From JAEUMG01 sp046349315 (GTDB taxonomy: Bacteria > Pseudomonadota > Alphaproteobacteria > Rhizobiales > Aestuariivirgaceae), in contig JAXMCQ010000026.1 of the NCBI GenBank assembly GCA_046349315.1, forward strand, positions 15,791 through 79,790: a DNA stretch of 64,000 bases, written 5' to 3'. The position numbers and the translations under genes were made by a program. This document shows positions 43,217 through 49,909 of this stretch, piece by piece. The stretch's first letter is position 1. Each line of letters begins with the position of its first letter. The notes below the pieces were generated by a model that was given only the letters and a program-made list of their open reading frames with translations, was not told the DNA's origin and ran no database searches.

Positions 43217-45234
43217 GATTCTGGTCTTTCGCGCTTTAGGGATGAGATCGCGGCACTGCCGAATTCGCGGGCAAAGCGATGGCCGGAAAAGACGGCATCC
43301 GCAATATGCGAAGGATTCAAGCAGTCGCCGATCCGCGTCATCGGCGGCGCGTCGGGTGCCGCGGCCAGCGCGTGATAGAGCGCATCATCCGGCACTTTGC
43401 CAGTCACCAGGATGAGCCGGCCGAGCTGTATGCTTTTCTCTTGGCCAGTGTAAGCGCAGGCGAAGCGGACTTCGTCGCGCGTTGCAGCCACAAGCGCATG
43501 CGACAACAAGAGCTCTACACCGATCGACATCAGGCGCGCCTGGATAAAACCCTGCTCGTCTGTCGCCGCCGTCCACGAGGAAACGACGGAAGCCGGCGTC
43601 ACATAGGTCACATCGTGCCCCGCCTTCTTCAGTTTCTCCGCCACGGCGCTGGCGACTGCGTAGTGATCATCATCATAGATCACGATCGGGCCTGAGAGAT
43701 CGGCAAAGGAATCGGGCGTTGCGATCGGCGCATCATCGGCGATCGCGACTGGCGTCTCGCCCATCGCCCCGATCCCGTCCTTGCGCCAGGAGCTTCCGGT
43801 GGCCAGCACCACATGATCGGCGCCGAAGCCGATCACGTCGTCGGCACTGAGCCGGCTTTCGCGGTAAACCGAAACATTGCTGAGTTTCGAGAGCATGGTT
43901 TCGCGATGGTCGCGCACCCTGATCCACGTACCCAATCCCGGCAATGAAGATTCGGTGAGAACGCGTCCACCCAGTTGCGATGTCGCCTCGGCGAGTGTCA
44001 CCTCATAGCCGCGCTTGCCGAGCGCGAGCGCACATTCGAGCCCGGCCGGACCGCCGCCTACCACCAGCACATGCGCAGCTTCATGTTTCGACTCGATTCT
44101 CTCCGGATGCCAGCCGCGCCGCCATTCCTCGCCCATGGTCGGGTTCTGCGTACAGCGTAACGGCACCGCCTCATTATTGGCCGCGCGGCAGATATTGCAG
44201 CCTATGCATTCGCGGATTTCGTCCTCGCGGCCTTCGCGGATCTTGGTCGGCAGAAACGGATCGGCGATCGAGGGCCGTGCGGCACCGATGAAATCGGTGA
44301 GGCCACGCCGGATGCGCGACACCATGAGATCGGGCGAAGTAAAGCGGCCGACAGTGACGACCGGCTTCGTCGTCATCGATTTGACGAAGGAAATATACTC
44401 GTCCTGGTAGCCTTCTTCGGAAAACCGCGCGCTCTTCGAATCATTGCCGAGCGCGCCGGCGACATTCACGTCCCAAAGATCGGGAAGCTCGGCGAGCAAT
44501 CCCATGATGGCGCGTGCCTCGCCATCGGCGCTGATGCCGTGGGGTCCATGCAGTTCATCGACTGCCATGCGCACCGCAACCGCCGCCCTGCCGCGGGTCG
44601 CCTCGCGCGTGACCTCGATCATCTCGCGCAGCAAGCGTGTGCGGTTTTCGGTCGAGCCGCCATATTCGTCCGTCCGCCGGTTGGTGCGCGGCGACAGGAA
44701 CTGGAAGGGCAGATAGTCGTGCGCGGCATAGACATAGACGATGTCATAGCCGGCCTTGATCGCGCGCTCGGCGGCGAGCTTCTGCCAGTCGCGAAAGGCG
44801 GCTATGTCGCTCTTGTCCATGGCGCGGGCACCCATCGGCTGCACGAATTTGGCGCGCTGGCCGGAAGGGGACAGCATCGGCTCGCGGGTCAGCCTGTTAT
44901 TTGCATGAAAGCCGCCATGCCATAATTCGACCGCGGCGAGGCTGCCATGCGCATGGATCGCCTCGGCGATCTTTCCGAGCGCCTGCACATCGTCCTCGTC
45001 CCAGAGACTGAGATAGCCATAGGGGAAATCATCAGAGGACGGATGAATGGAGCAATACTCGGTGGCGACCACGCCCCAGCCGCCTTCCGCCTTGATGCCG
45101 CGCAAGGCGGCGGATGACTTGGGCGCACGCCATCCCATGCCTGTTGCATGCGGCGTCTGGTAGAAGCGGTTCGGCGCGGTGACCGGGCCGATCTTCATCT
45201 CCTGAAACAGGATATCGTAGCGGGGATTGCGCAT
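43213..45234 (-). CDS. Trimethylamine-dehydrogenase-like FMN/[4Fe-4S] oxidoreductase with Ala30
   Basis: 673-residue relative of trimethylamine/dimethylamine dehydrogenase: an old-yellow-enzyme barrel (NRFYQTPHATG), a cluster motif with Cys 343, 346, 349 and 361 (CIGCNIC, RCTQNPTMGEEWRRGWHPE), and a C-terminal Rossmann part VVGGGPAGLECALALG. In the Methylophilus enzyme as I recall it, Cys30 holds FMN covalently, Tyr60 helps bind substrate, and Tyr169 and His172 are catalytic; here residues 60, 169 and 172 are kept and 30 is Ala. So FMN is probably not covalent. Likely role: oxidative demethylation of a methylated amine, substrate unknown. I use the ATG at 45234; the frame to 45321 adds unrelated residues. 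Confidence 0.9.
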   Translation of the reverse strand: MRNPRYDILFQEMKIGPVTAPNRFYQTPHATGMGWRAPKSSAALRGIKAEGGWGVVATEYCSIHPSSDDFPYGYLSLWDEDDVQALGKIAEAIHAHGSLAAVELWHGGFHANNRLTREPMLSPSGQRAKFVQPMGARAMDKSDIAAFRDWQKLAAERAIKAGYDIVYVYAAHDYLPFQFLSPRTNRRTDEYGGSTENRTRLLREMIEVTREATRGRAAVAVRMAVDELHGPHGISADGEARAIMGLLAELPDLWDVNVAGALGNDSKSARFSEEGYQDEYISFVKSMTTKPVVTVGRFTSPDLMVSRIRRGLTDFIGAARPSIADPFLPTKIREGREDEIRECIGCNICRAANNEAVPLRCTQNPTMGEEWRRGWHPERIESKHEAAHVLVVGGGPAGLECALALGKRGYEVTLAEATSQLGGRVLTESSLPGLGTWIRVRDHRETMLSKLSNVSVYRESRLSADDVIGFGADHVVLATGSSWRKDGIGAMGETPVAIADDAPIATPDSFADLSGPIVIYDDDHYAVASAVAEKLKKAGHDVTYVTPASVVSSWTAATDEQGFIQARLMSIGVELLLSHALVAATRDEVRFACAYTGQEKSIQLGRLILVTGKVPDDALYHALAAAPDAPPMTRIGDCLNPSHIADAVFSGHRFAREFGSAAISSLKRERPES

Positions 45235-45238
45235 GGGT

Positions 45239-45268
45239 TTCCTTATTGAACGTTTGTACAATAAGGAA
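45239..45268 (-). promoter_or_regulatory. Perfect inverted repeat over the ribosome-binding site of the dehydrogenase-like gene
   Basis: TTCCTTATTG and CAATAAGGAA are exact reverse complements separated by 10 bases, ending 4 bases before the start codon at 45234. The left arm on the plus strand is the Shine-Dalgarno-like AAGGAA of the minus-strand gene, so either repressor binding to DNA or a hairpin in the mRNA would block the gene. The centre holds TTGTACAA, common in operators of GntR-type repressors. No regulator gene is adjacent. Confidence 0.65.
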
Positions 45269-45290
45269 GTAGACCGCGCAACCTGCGCTT

Positions 45291-45359
45291 TCTCTCCATG
45301 GCCGGCCCCGGAGCCGGCCATCCAGTCTGGATGGCAGGGTCAAGCCCTGCCATGGAGGA
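45291..45359. repeat. Type B palindromic repeat, copy 2
   Basis: Same scaffold as the copy at 37433-37499 (TCTCTCCATGGC...GCCATCCAG.CTGGAT...GGGTCAAGCC...ATGGAGG), with paired changes that keep its hairpins (GGCCGGC..GCCGGCC and GGCAGGG..CCCTGCC). Confidence 0.7.
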
Positions 45360-45378
45360 CTGAGAGCCATCCCTCTTT

Positions 45379-45476
45379 TGTCATTGCCGGGCTTGTCCCG
45401 GCAATCCATCATGCCGCAGCTTCGGTCGGCGAAATGCTGGCGCGATGGATCCCCGCAACAAGTGCGGGGATGACAA
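45379..45476. repeat. Type A two-hairpin repeat, copy 4
   Basis: ATTGCCGGGC.GTCCCGGCAAT at the left, ATCCCCGCA-acaag-TGCGGGGAT at the right. This copy lies between divergent genes, unlike copies 1 to 3, so it would be in or near promoters. Confidence 0.85.
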
Positions 45477-45497
45477 CAGGCAGGGAGGCCCGCATCA

Positions 45498-46487
45498 ATG
45501 TCGCCAGTCAAATGGGGAATCATCTCGACCGCCAAGATCGGAACCGAGAAAGTCATTCCCGGCATGCTCAAGAGCAAGGATCTCGAAGTCGTCGCCATCG
45601 CGTCCCGCGATCTCAAGACCGCAAAGGCCGCGGCCAAGAAGCTCGGCATTCCGAAAGCCTATGGATCTTATGAGGAACTCCTCGCAGATCCCGAGATCGA
45701 GGCGGTCTATAATCCGCTCCCCAACCATCTCCACGTGCCCTTGACCTTGAAGGCGGCGGCCGCCGGCAAGCATGTGCTCTGCGAAAAGCCGATCGCCATC
45801 ACCGCCAAGGAGGCCCAGAAACTCAAGAAGGTGAAGCGCGGCATCAATGTCGCCGAAGCCTTCATGGTCCGCCACAACCCGCAATGGATCGAGGTCAGGA
45901 ACCGCGTCAAGAAGGGAGAGATCGGCACGGTCAGGGCGATCCAGGTCTTCTTCACCTATTACCTCGATGATCCCTTGAACATCCGCAACGTGGCGAAGAT
46001 CGGCGGCGGCGGCATGCTCGATATCGGCTGCTATCCGATCACCGTGGCGCGTTTCGTCTTCGATGCCGAGCCCAAGCGCGTCATCGCATTGATCGATCGC
46101 GATCCCAAATTCAAGACCGATCGTACCGCGAGCGGCATTGCCGATTTCGGCAATGGCAGGCAATTGACCTTCACCGTCTCGACCCAGACGGCGCCCTATC
46201 AACGCGCCCATATTGGCGGCACCAAGGGTCGCATCGAAGTCGAGATCCCCTTCAACGCACCGCCCGATGTGCCCAACCGCCTGTTCATCCAGGGCATGGA
46301 AATGAACAAGGGTGAGTGGCGCGAATTGCCGGTGAGCGACCAGTACCAGATGCAGGCCGAGGCCTTCGGCCGCGTCATCCGCAAGAAGGACAAGCTCGAG
46401 CACGGCGTCGCCGATGCCATTCAAAACATGAAGATCATCGATGCCTTCTTCCGCTCGGCCAAGTCCGGGAAATGGGAGAAGCCTTGA
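45498..46487 (+). CDS. Gfo/Idh/MocA-family oxidoreductase
   Basis: NAD(P)-dependent dehydrogenase of 329 residues, with an N-terminal Rossmann fold (KWGIISTAKIGTEKVIPGML, SYEELLADPEIEAVYNPLPN), the EKP motif with its catalytic Lys in VLCEKPIAITAKEA, and a C-terminal beta-sheet domain with GGGMLDIGCYPITVARFVF. Relatives oxidize sugars, inositols or trans-dihydrodiols; the substrate cannot be assigned. It is divergent from the dehydrogenase-like gene, with repeats between, and convergent with the ROK kinase. Confidence 0.9.
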   Translation: MSPVKWGIISTAKIGTEKVIPGMLKSKDLEVVAIASRDLKTAKAAAKKLGIPKAYGSYEELLADPEIEAVYNPLPNHLHVPLTLKAAAAGKHVLCEKPIAITAKEAQKLKKVKRGINVAEAFMVRHNPQWIEVRNRVKKGEIGTVRAIQVFFTYYLDDPLNIRNVAKIGGGGMLDIGCYPITVARFVFDAEPKRVIALIDRDPKFKTDRTASGIADFGNGRQLTFTVSTQTAPYQRAHIGGTKGRIEVEIPFNAPPDVPNRLFIQGMEMNKGEWRELPVSDQYQMQAEAFGRVIRKKDKLEHGVADAIQNMKIIDAFFRSAKSGKWEKP

Positions 46488-46578
46488 GCTTTCCCTCCCT
46501 GCGCAGCGGGGAGGGTGTCGCGCGCAGCGCGACGGGTGGGGTGCCCTTCTCCCGCTTAAGCGGCGGGAGAGGGAAAGC
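46488..46578. repeat. Type D palindromic repeat
   Basis: Exact outer arms GCTTTCCCTC (46488-46497) and GAGGGAAAGC (46569-46578) enclose further complementary blocks (GTCGCGCGCAGCGCGAC; TCTCCCGCTTAAGCGGCGGGAGA-like). Related CCCTCTCCC...GGGAGAGGG pieces occur at 37639-37654 and 50925-50956. It is just after the Gfo/Idh/MocA stop. Confidence 0.75.
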
Positions 46579-46740
46579 TGCAACTAGGAATAGAAATCGA
46601 CGCTAGGTGCCCTAGGAGGCCCGTAGAGCGCTTTCAGGCCTTCCCCGCTACCCCCCTACCAGCCCACCCTAAGAACGCACTCTACGGCGTTCCCTGTGCG
46701 TTCTAGGGCCTGTCTGGGGTCGGAGGTCGCCCTACCGGCC
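46579..46740. other. Structured gap after the ROK-kinase gene
   Basis: Non-coding stretch between the type D repeat and the ROK kinase stop. It contains nested inverted repeats: CCGTAGAG (46621) with CTCTACGG (46680), and CCCTAAGAACGCAC with GTGCGTTCTAGGG (46667-46708, one bulge). No T-run follows, so a standard terminator is not supported. Confidence 0.5.
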
Positions 46741-47643
46741 CTACCCTTGGCTCCAGAGGCGTGCCGCACCCCTGACACCGCTCTTTTCCCCGTGGGAAGC
46801 CCGGGCGACCCGGACCTTGGCCGCTCCGGAGAAGGTGTAGAGGCTGGCCCTTGCTCCCAATTCCTCGACCAGCTCAGGCAAAGACGACAACCCGCCCCCG
46901 ACCACGAAAATATCGGGGTCGAGCGTGTTGACGAGGCTCGCGGTGAGCCTCGCGAAGCGATCGGCGAGCCGCTCCAATGCTGCCTGGGCCGCACTCTCCC
47001 CGGCCCTGGCCCGCGCCACGATTTCAGCCCCTTTCAGCGACTGCCCCGTGACCGTGTTGTAGTCTCGCGCTAAGCCGGTGCCGGAAACATATTGCTCGAC
47101 ACACCCGGCTTTCCCGCAAAAACACGGCAGCAACGGCCATTCCGTTTCGTTCGGCCAGGGCAACGGCAGATGCCCGAATTCGGCAGCTTCGGCATTGGGG
47201 CCGGAGCGCAACTTGCCGTCGATCACGAGCCCACCACCCAGTGCAGTGCCGATCGTGTAGAAGGCAACGACCGGATAGCCCGCCCCTGCTCCGTCGAAGG
47301 CTTCTGACAGCGCAAAGCAATTGGCGTCGTTCTCGAGCTTGACCGGAAGCGCGATCACTTTGGCGAGATCGGCGGGCAACGGCCGGCCATTGCAGAAGAC
47401 CATGTTGGCATTGCGCCAAAGGCCGGTTTCGGGCGACGCCGACCCTGGCGCGCCGATGCCGACAGTCGCATCGCGCCCTGCCACCCTCGCCGCTTCATCT
47501 ACGAGGGTGGCAACGGCTGCGGTCAGCGATGCGTAATCATTGGGCGTCGCGACGCGCTTTTCAAATAGTGTCTCGCCTTGCGGTGAAAGTGCGAGCGCAT
47601 CGATCTTGGTACCGCCAATATCGACGCCGATGCGCGACGGCAT
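46741..47643 (-). CDS. ROK-family sugar kinase
   Basis: Predicted sugar kinase of 300 residues. RIGVDIGGTKIDALAL carries the ATP phosphate-binding Asp, VGIGAPGSASPETG, LENDANCFALSEAFDGAGAG with the catalytic Asp, and CFCGKAGCVEQYVSG the zinc-binding Cys motif of ROK proteins. Glucose, fructose, mannose or N-acetylglucosamine are possible substrates; ROK fructokinases and NagK look alike at this level. It follows a phosphomannose-isomerase-type cupin by 6 bases on the same strand, which hints at a mannose/fructose role. Confidence 0.9.
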   Translation of the reverse strand: MPSRIGVDIGGTKIDALALSPQGETLFEKRVATPNDYASLTAAVATLVDEAARVAGRDATVGIGAPGSASPETGLWRNANMVFCNGRPLPADLAKVIALPVKLENDANCFALSEAFDGAGAGYPVVAFYTIGTALGGGLVIDGKLRSGPNAEAAEFGHLPLPWPNETEWPLLPCFCGKAGCVEQYVSGTGLARDYNTVTGQSLKGAEIVARARAGESAAQAALERLADRFARLTASLVNTLDPDIFVVGGGLSSLPELVEELGARASLYTFSGAAKVRVARASHGEKSGVRGAARLWSQG

Positions 47644-47649
47644 GATCGT

Positions 47650-47991
47650 CTATGTGCGCTTGTAGACATCATCATAACGGATGATGTCGTCCTCGCCGAG
47701 ATAATCGCCGAATTGCACTTCGATGATCGCGACCTCCTCCTTGCCGAAATTCTCGAGCCGGTGCTTGGCGCCTTGCGGAATGTCAATCGACTGCGCGCGG
47801 GTGAACTCCTTGACACTCTCACCGACTGTCACAGTCGCGGTACCGTTCACCACCGTCCAATGTTCGCCGCGATGCTTGTGGCTCTGCAATGACAAGCGCC
47901 CGCCCGGCTTCACCACGATGCGCTTCACCTTGAAGCCTGGTTGCTCGTCGAGAACATAGAAGGCGCCCCACGGCCGCTCTTCGCTATACAT
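47650..47991 (-). CDS. Stand-alone mannose-6-phosphate isomerase (type II) cupin domain
   Basis: A 113-residue single cupin that matches the C-terminal isomerase domain of bifunctional mannose-1-phosphate guanylyltransferase/mannose-6-phosphate isomerases: RPWGAFYVLDE, VKPGGRLSLQSHKHRGEHWTVVNG with metal-binding His and Glu, IDIPQGAKHRLEN with the third His, and GDYLGEDDIIRY. The guanylyltransferase half is absent. I start at the ATG at 47991 (MYSEERPWG); the frame to 48033 adds an unlikely 14 residues. Expected reaction is mannose-6-phosphate to fructose-6-phosphate. ROK kinase follows 6 bases later. Confidence 0.88.
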   Translation of the reverse strand: MYSEERPWGAFYVLDEQPGFKVKRIVVKPGGRLSLQSHKHRGEHWTVVNGTATVTVGESVKEFTRAQSIDIPQGAKHRLENFGKEEVAIIEVQFGDYLGEDDIIRYDDVYKRT

Positions 47992-48037
47992 CAACACTTC
48001 CTCCGCACCACTGCTGGCGATGCCCACCACCAAAAAC

Positions 48038-48135
48038 TGTCATTGCCGGGCTTGTCCCGGCAATCCACCGTGCCATTCGCTCCGCATACGGAGTATCGGC
48101 ACAATGGTTCCCCGGAACAAGGCCGGGGATGACAA
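48038..48135. repeat. Type A two-hairpin repeat, copy 5
   Basis: Left ATTGCCGGGC.GTCCCGGCAAT as in copies 3 and 4; right hairpin CCCCGG-aacaa-GGCCGGGG with changed, mostly paired bases. It lies between two genes read in the same direction, close to the start of the cupin gene. Confidence 0.8.
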
Positions 48136-48146
48136 GAAGAAGAAAT

Positions 48147-48956
48147 TCAATTGTCCCATTTCGGCGCCCAGCCGGACGGCGAAATAAGCCGCCGGTTGCC
48201 CTTGCTCACCTGCGTGATCGCATCCATGTCGGCTTGCGACAGCACGAGATCGAGCGCCCGCAGATTGGACTGCGCGTTCTCGCGCTTGGTCGTCATCGGG
48301 ATCGCCACGACATTCTGCTGCATGATCCAGGCAAGGGCTACTTCCGAAGCCGGCCGCTTCAACCGATAGCCGATCTCCTGGATGACCTTGCTCTTCATCA
48401 CTTCGCCGCGCCCCAAGGGGCAATAGGCCATCAATGCCATGCCGAGCTTTTCGGCTTCTTCTCTTACCCGCGCCTGGTCGATGAGCGGATGAAACTCGAC
48501 CTGGTTGGCAATGAGTGCGGACGAAGCACGCGCCTGCGCCCGCTTCATCATCGCGATGGTGAAGTTGCTGACCCCGATCGCACCCGCAAAGCCGCGCTCC
48601 TTCGCTTCGACGAGAAGATCGACCGCCTTGTCGAATTGCTTATCCGCCGGCGGCCAGTGGATGAGGAGGAGATCGACGGCGCCGTTCAGATGCGCAAGCG
48701 ACCGCTCGACTGACGATAGGAAGCGATCTGCCCCGACATTGCCGGGATCGACCTTGGTGACGATGTAGAGTTCCTTGCGCGCAATGCCCGAGCGCGCCAA
48801 TGCGCGTCCGACCTCGGCTTCGTTGCCGTACATCTGTGCGGTATCGATATGGCGAAAGCCGAGTTCGAGCGCCGTCGAGATGGCGCGGTCGGCCTCATCG
48901 CTCGACAAAGGATAGGTGCCGAAGCCCAGGATCGGAATGCCGTTGACGCGTCGCAT
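48147..48956 (-). CDS. Aldo/keto reductase
   Basis: NADPH-dependent carbonyl reductase of 269 residues with the AKR (beta/alpha)8 barrel: GFGTYPL, the Asp-Tyr pair in DTAQMYGNEAEVG, the catalytic Lys in YIVTKVDP, His in LLLIHWPP, and GVSNF in the cofactor area. It belongs near 2,5-diketo-gluconate reductase-type proteins; the substrate is not predictable. It is separated from the cupin gene by a type A repeat, so separate control is likely. Confidence 0.92.
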   Translation of the reverse strand: MRRVNGIPILGFGTYPLSSDEADRAISTALELGFRHIDTAQMYGNEAEVGRALARSGIARKELYIVTKVDPGNVGADRFLSSVERSLAHLNGAVDLLLIHWPPADKQFDKAVDLLVEAKERGFAGAIGVSNFTIAMMKRAQARASSALIANQVEFHPLIDQARVREEAEKLGMALMAYCPLGRGEVMKSKVIQEIGYRLKRPASEVALAWIMQQNVVAIPMTTKRENAQSNLRALDLVLSQADMDAITQVSKGNRRLISPSGWAPKWDN

Positions 48957-49023
48957 GAGGGGAACTGCGCTATTGGGTCGCGCCGCTTATCGCGCAGCAC
49001 TTAAAGCTTGGCAACTGGAGAGG

Positions 49024-49638
49024 CTAGTCGCCGACCTTCTCGTTCGGATAGACGCCCCACAGCATCGTCTGCTCCATCCAGCCTTCATAGCCGCCAGTCG
49101 CGATCTGGCACCACGTGCCGCTGCAGCTCTCGATTTCGGCAACGACGCCAGAATCGACCTTGGCAATAAGCCCGCCTTCGAGGCCGGCCGCCGAATACAT
49201 TGGAATCTCATCGCCCTTCCGCCACGGCGCCACCAGCGCGGTGCGCTTGCCCGCGAGCATGCTCTGATAGACCCAGCCTTCTTCGCCGTCATTGTCGCGG
49301 ATGCGCCGCCAGTTTTCGAATTCGGCGACGATCTCGACCGGCAATCCGCGGCGTTGGAACACCCAGGCCACCTGGTGCTCGCTCGCAGGACCCCGTCGGA
49401 CATTGACCTTTTCGGCCTTGAGCGAAACGAATCGCGGCAATGGCAGTCCCGATGCGCCGACCACCACATCCGGGCGGCCCAATGAGGCCGTCACTTCAGC
49501 CGACGTCGGCTCGGCTGTGGCAACGCCCGAATTTCTCTTTGAAAACAGGGCATAAGCAGTGGCCAACGCAATTGCGAGGCAGCTCACGGCCATCGTAATC
49601 GAGCCGATCCGGCGCATGATCGAGCGCGAATCACCCAT
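49024..49638 (-). CDS. Exported SH3-domain protein
   Basis: A 204-residue protein with an N-terminal signal/anchor helix (GSITMAVSCLAIALATAYALF) and two bacterial SH3-like units from about residue 70 (LKAEKVNVRRGPASEHQVAWVF, WRRIRDNDGEEGWVYQSML; then IPMYSAAGLEGGLIAKVDSGVVAEI, WCQIATGGYEGWMEQTMLWG). Such domains bind peptidoglycan or peptides in the periplasm. It is divergent from the D-2-hydroxyacid dehydrogenase, a pairing also seen in rhizobia. Exact role unknown. Confidence 0.85.
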   Translation of the reverse strand: MGDSRSIMRRIGSITMAVSCLAIALATAYALFSKRNSGVATAEPTSAEVTASLGRPDVVVGASGLPLPRFVSLKAEKVNVRRGPASEHQVAWVFQRRGLPVEIVAEFENWRRIRDNDGEEGWVYQSMLAGKRTALVAPWRKGDEIPMYSAAGLEGGLIAKVDSGVVAEIESCSGTWCQIATGGYEGWMEQTMLWGVYPNEKVGD

Positions 49639-49909
49639 TCTGCCTACCCCAAGGACCCACCCTTGTTCCCCGTCACACGCCGCCCCGCTAGTCCCCTGAG
49701 CAGCCAGACTTTAGAAAAGCCTGCCAGCCAAATGCGTCAACCCGATGGCTTCCGCATCCTGGTCTGGCAAAGGCTGTACAGTCCGCCCGATCATGCCCTA
49801 GACACCAGAGCCAGTCTAGAACAGCCTTGGCGAAGCCAAGGCAGCCATTCCCGAACCCTGGGCCCCCAGGGTTAAAAATGCGTCAAGATCGGCGGGCCGG
49901 AGGAGACCT
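49639..49909. other. Divergent gap with two exact hairpins
   Basis: About 270 non-coding bases between the SH3 and 2-hydroxyacid dehydrogenase genes. GCCTTGGC/GCCAAGGC (49824-49842, loop GAA) and AACCCTGG/CCAGGGTT (49854-49873, loop GCCC) are perfect short hairpins ending 36 bases before the next start codon. No terminator T-run follows. Possible leader structure or operators. Confidence 0.5.

Noticed and set aside
10313..48135. CRISPR array formed by the repeated ~97-base elements
   Set aside because: The copies are tens of kilobases apart, are themselves hairpin pairs, and have no regular spacers or cas genes.
49854..49873. Intrinsic terminator before the 2-hydroxyacid dehydrogenase gene
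   Set aside because: The hairpin is followed by A residues on the plus strand and GC-rich sequence on the minus strand, so no T-run is in the correct place on either strand.
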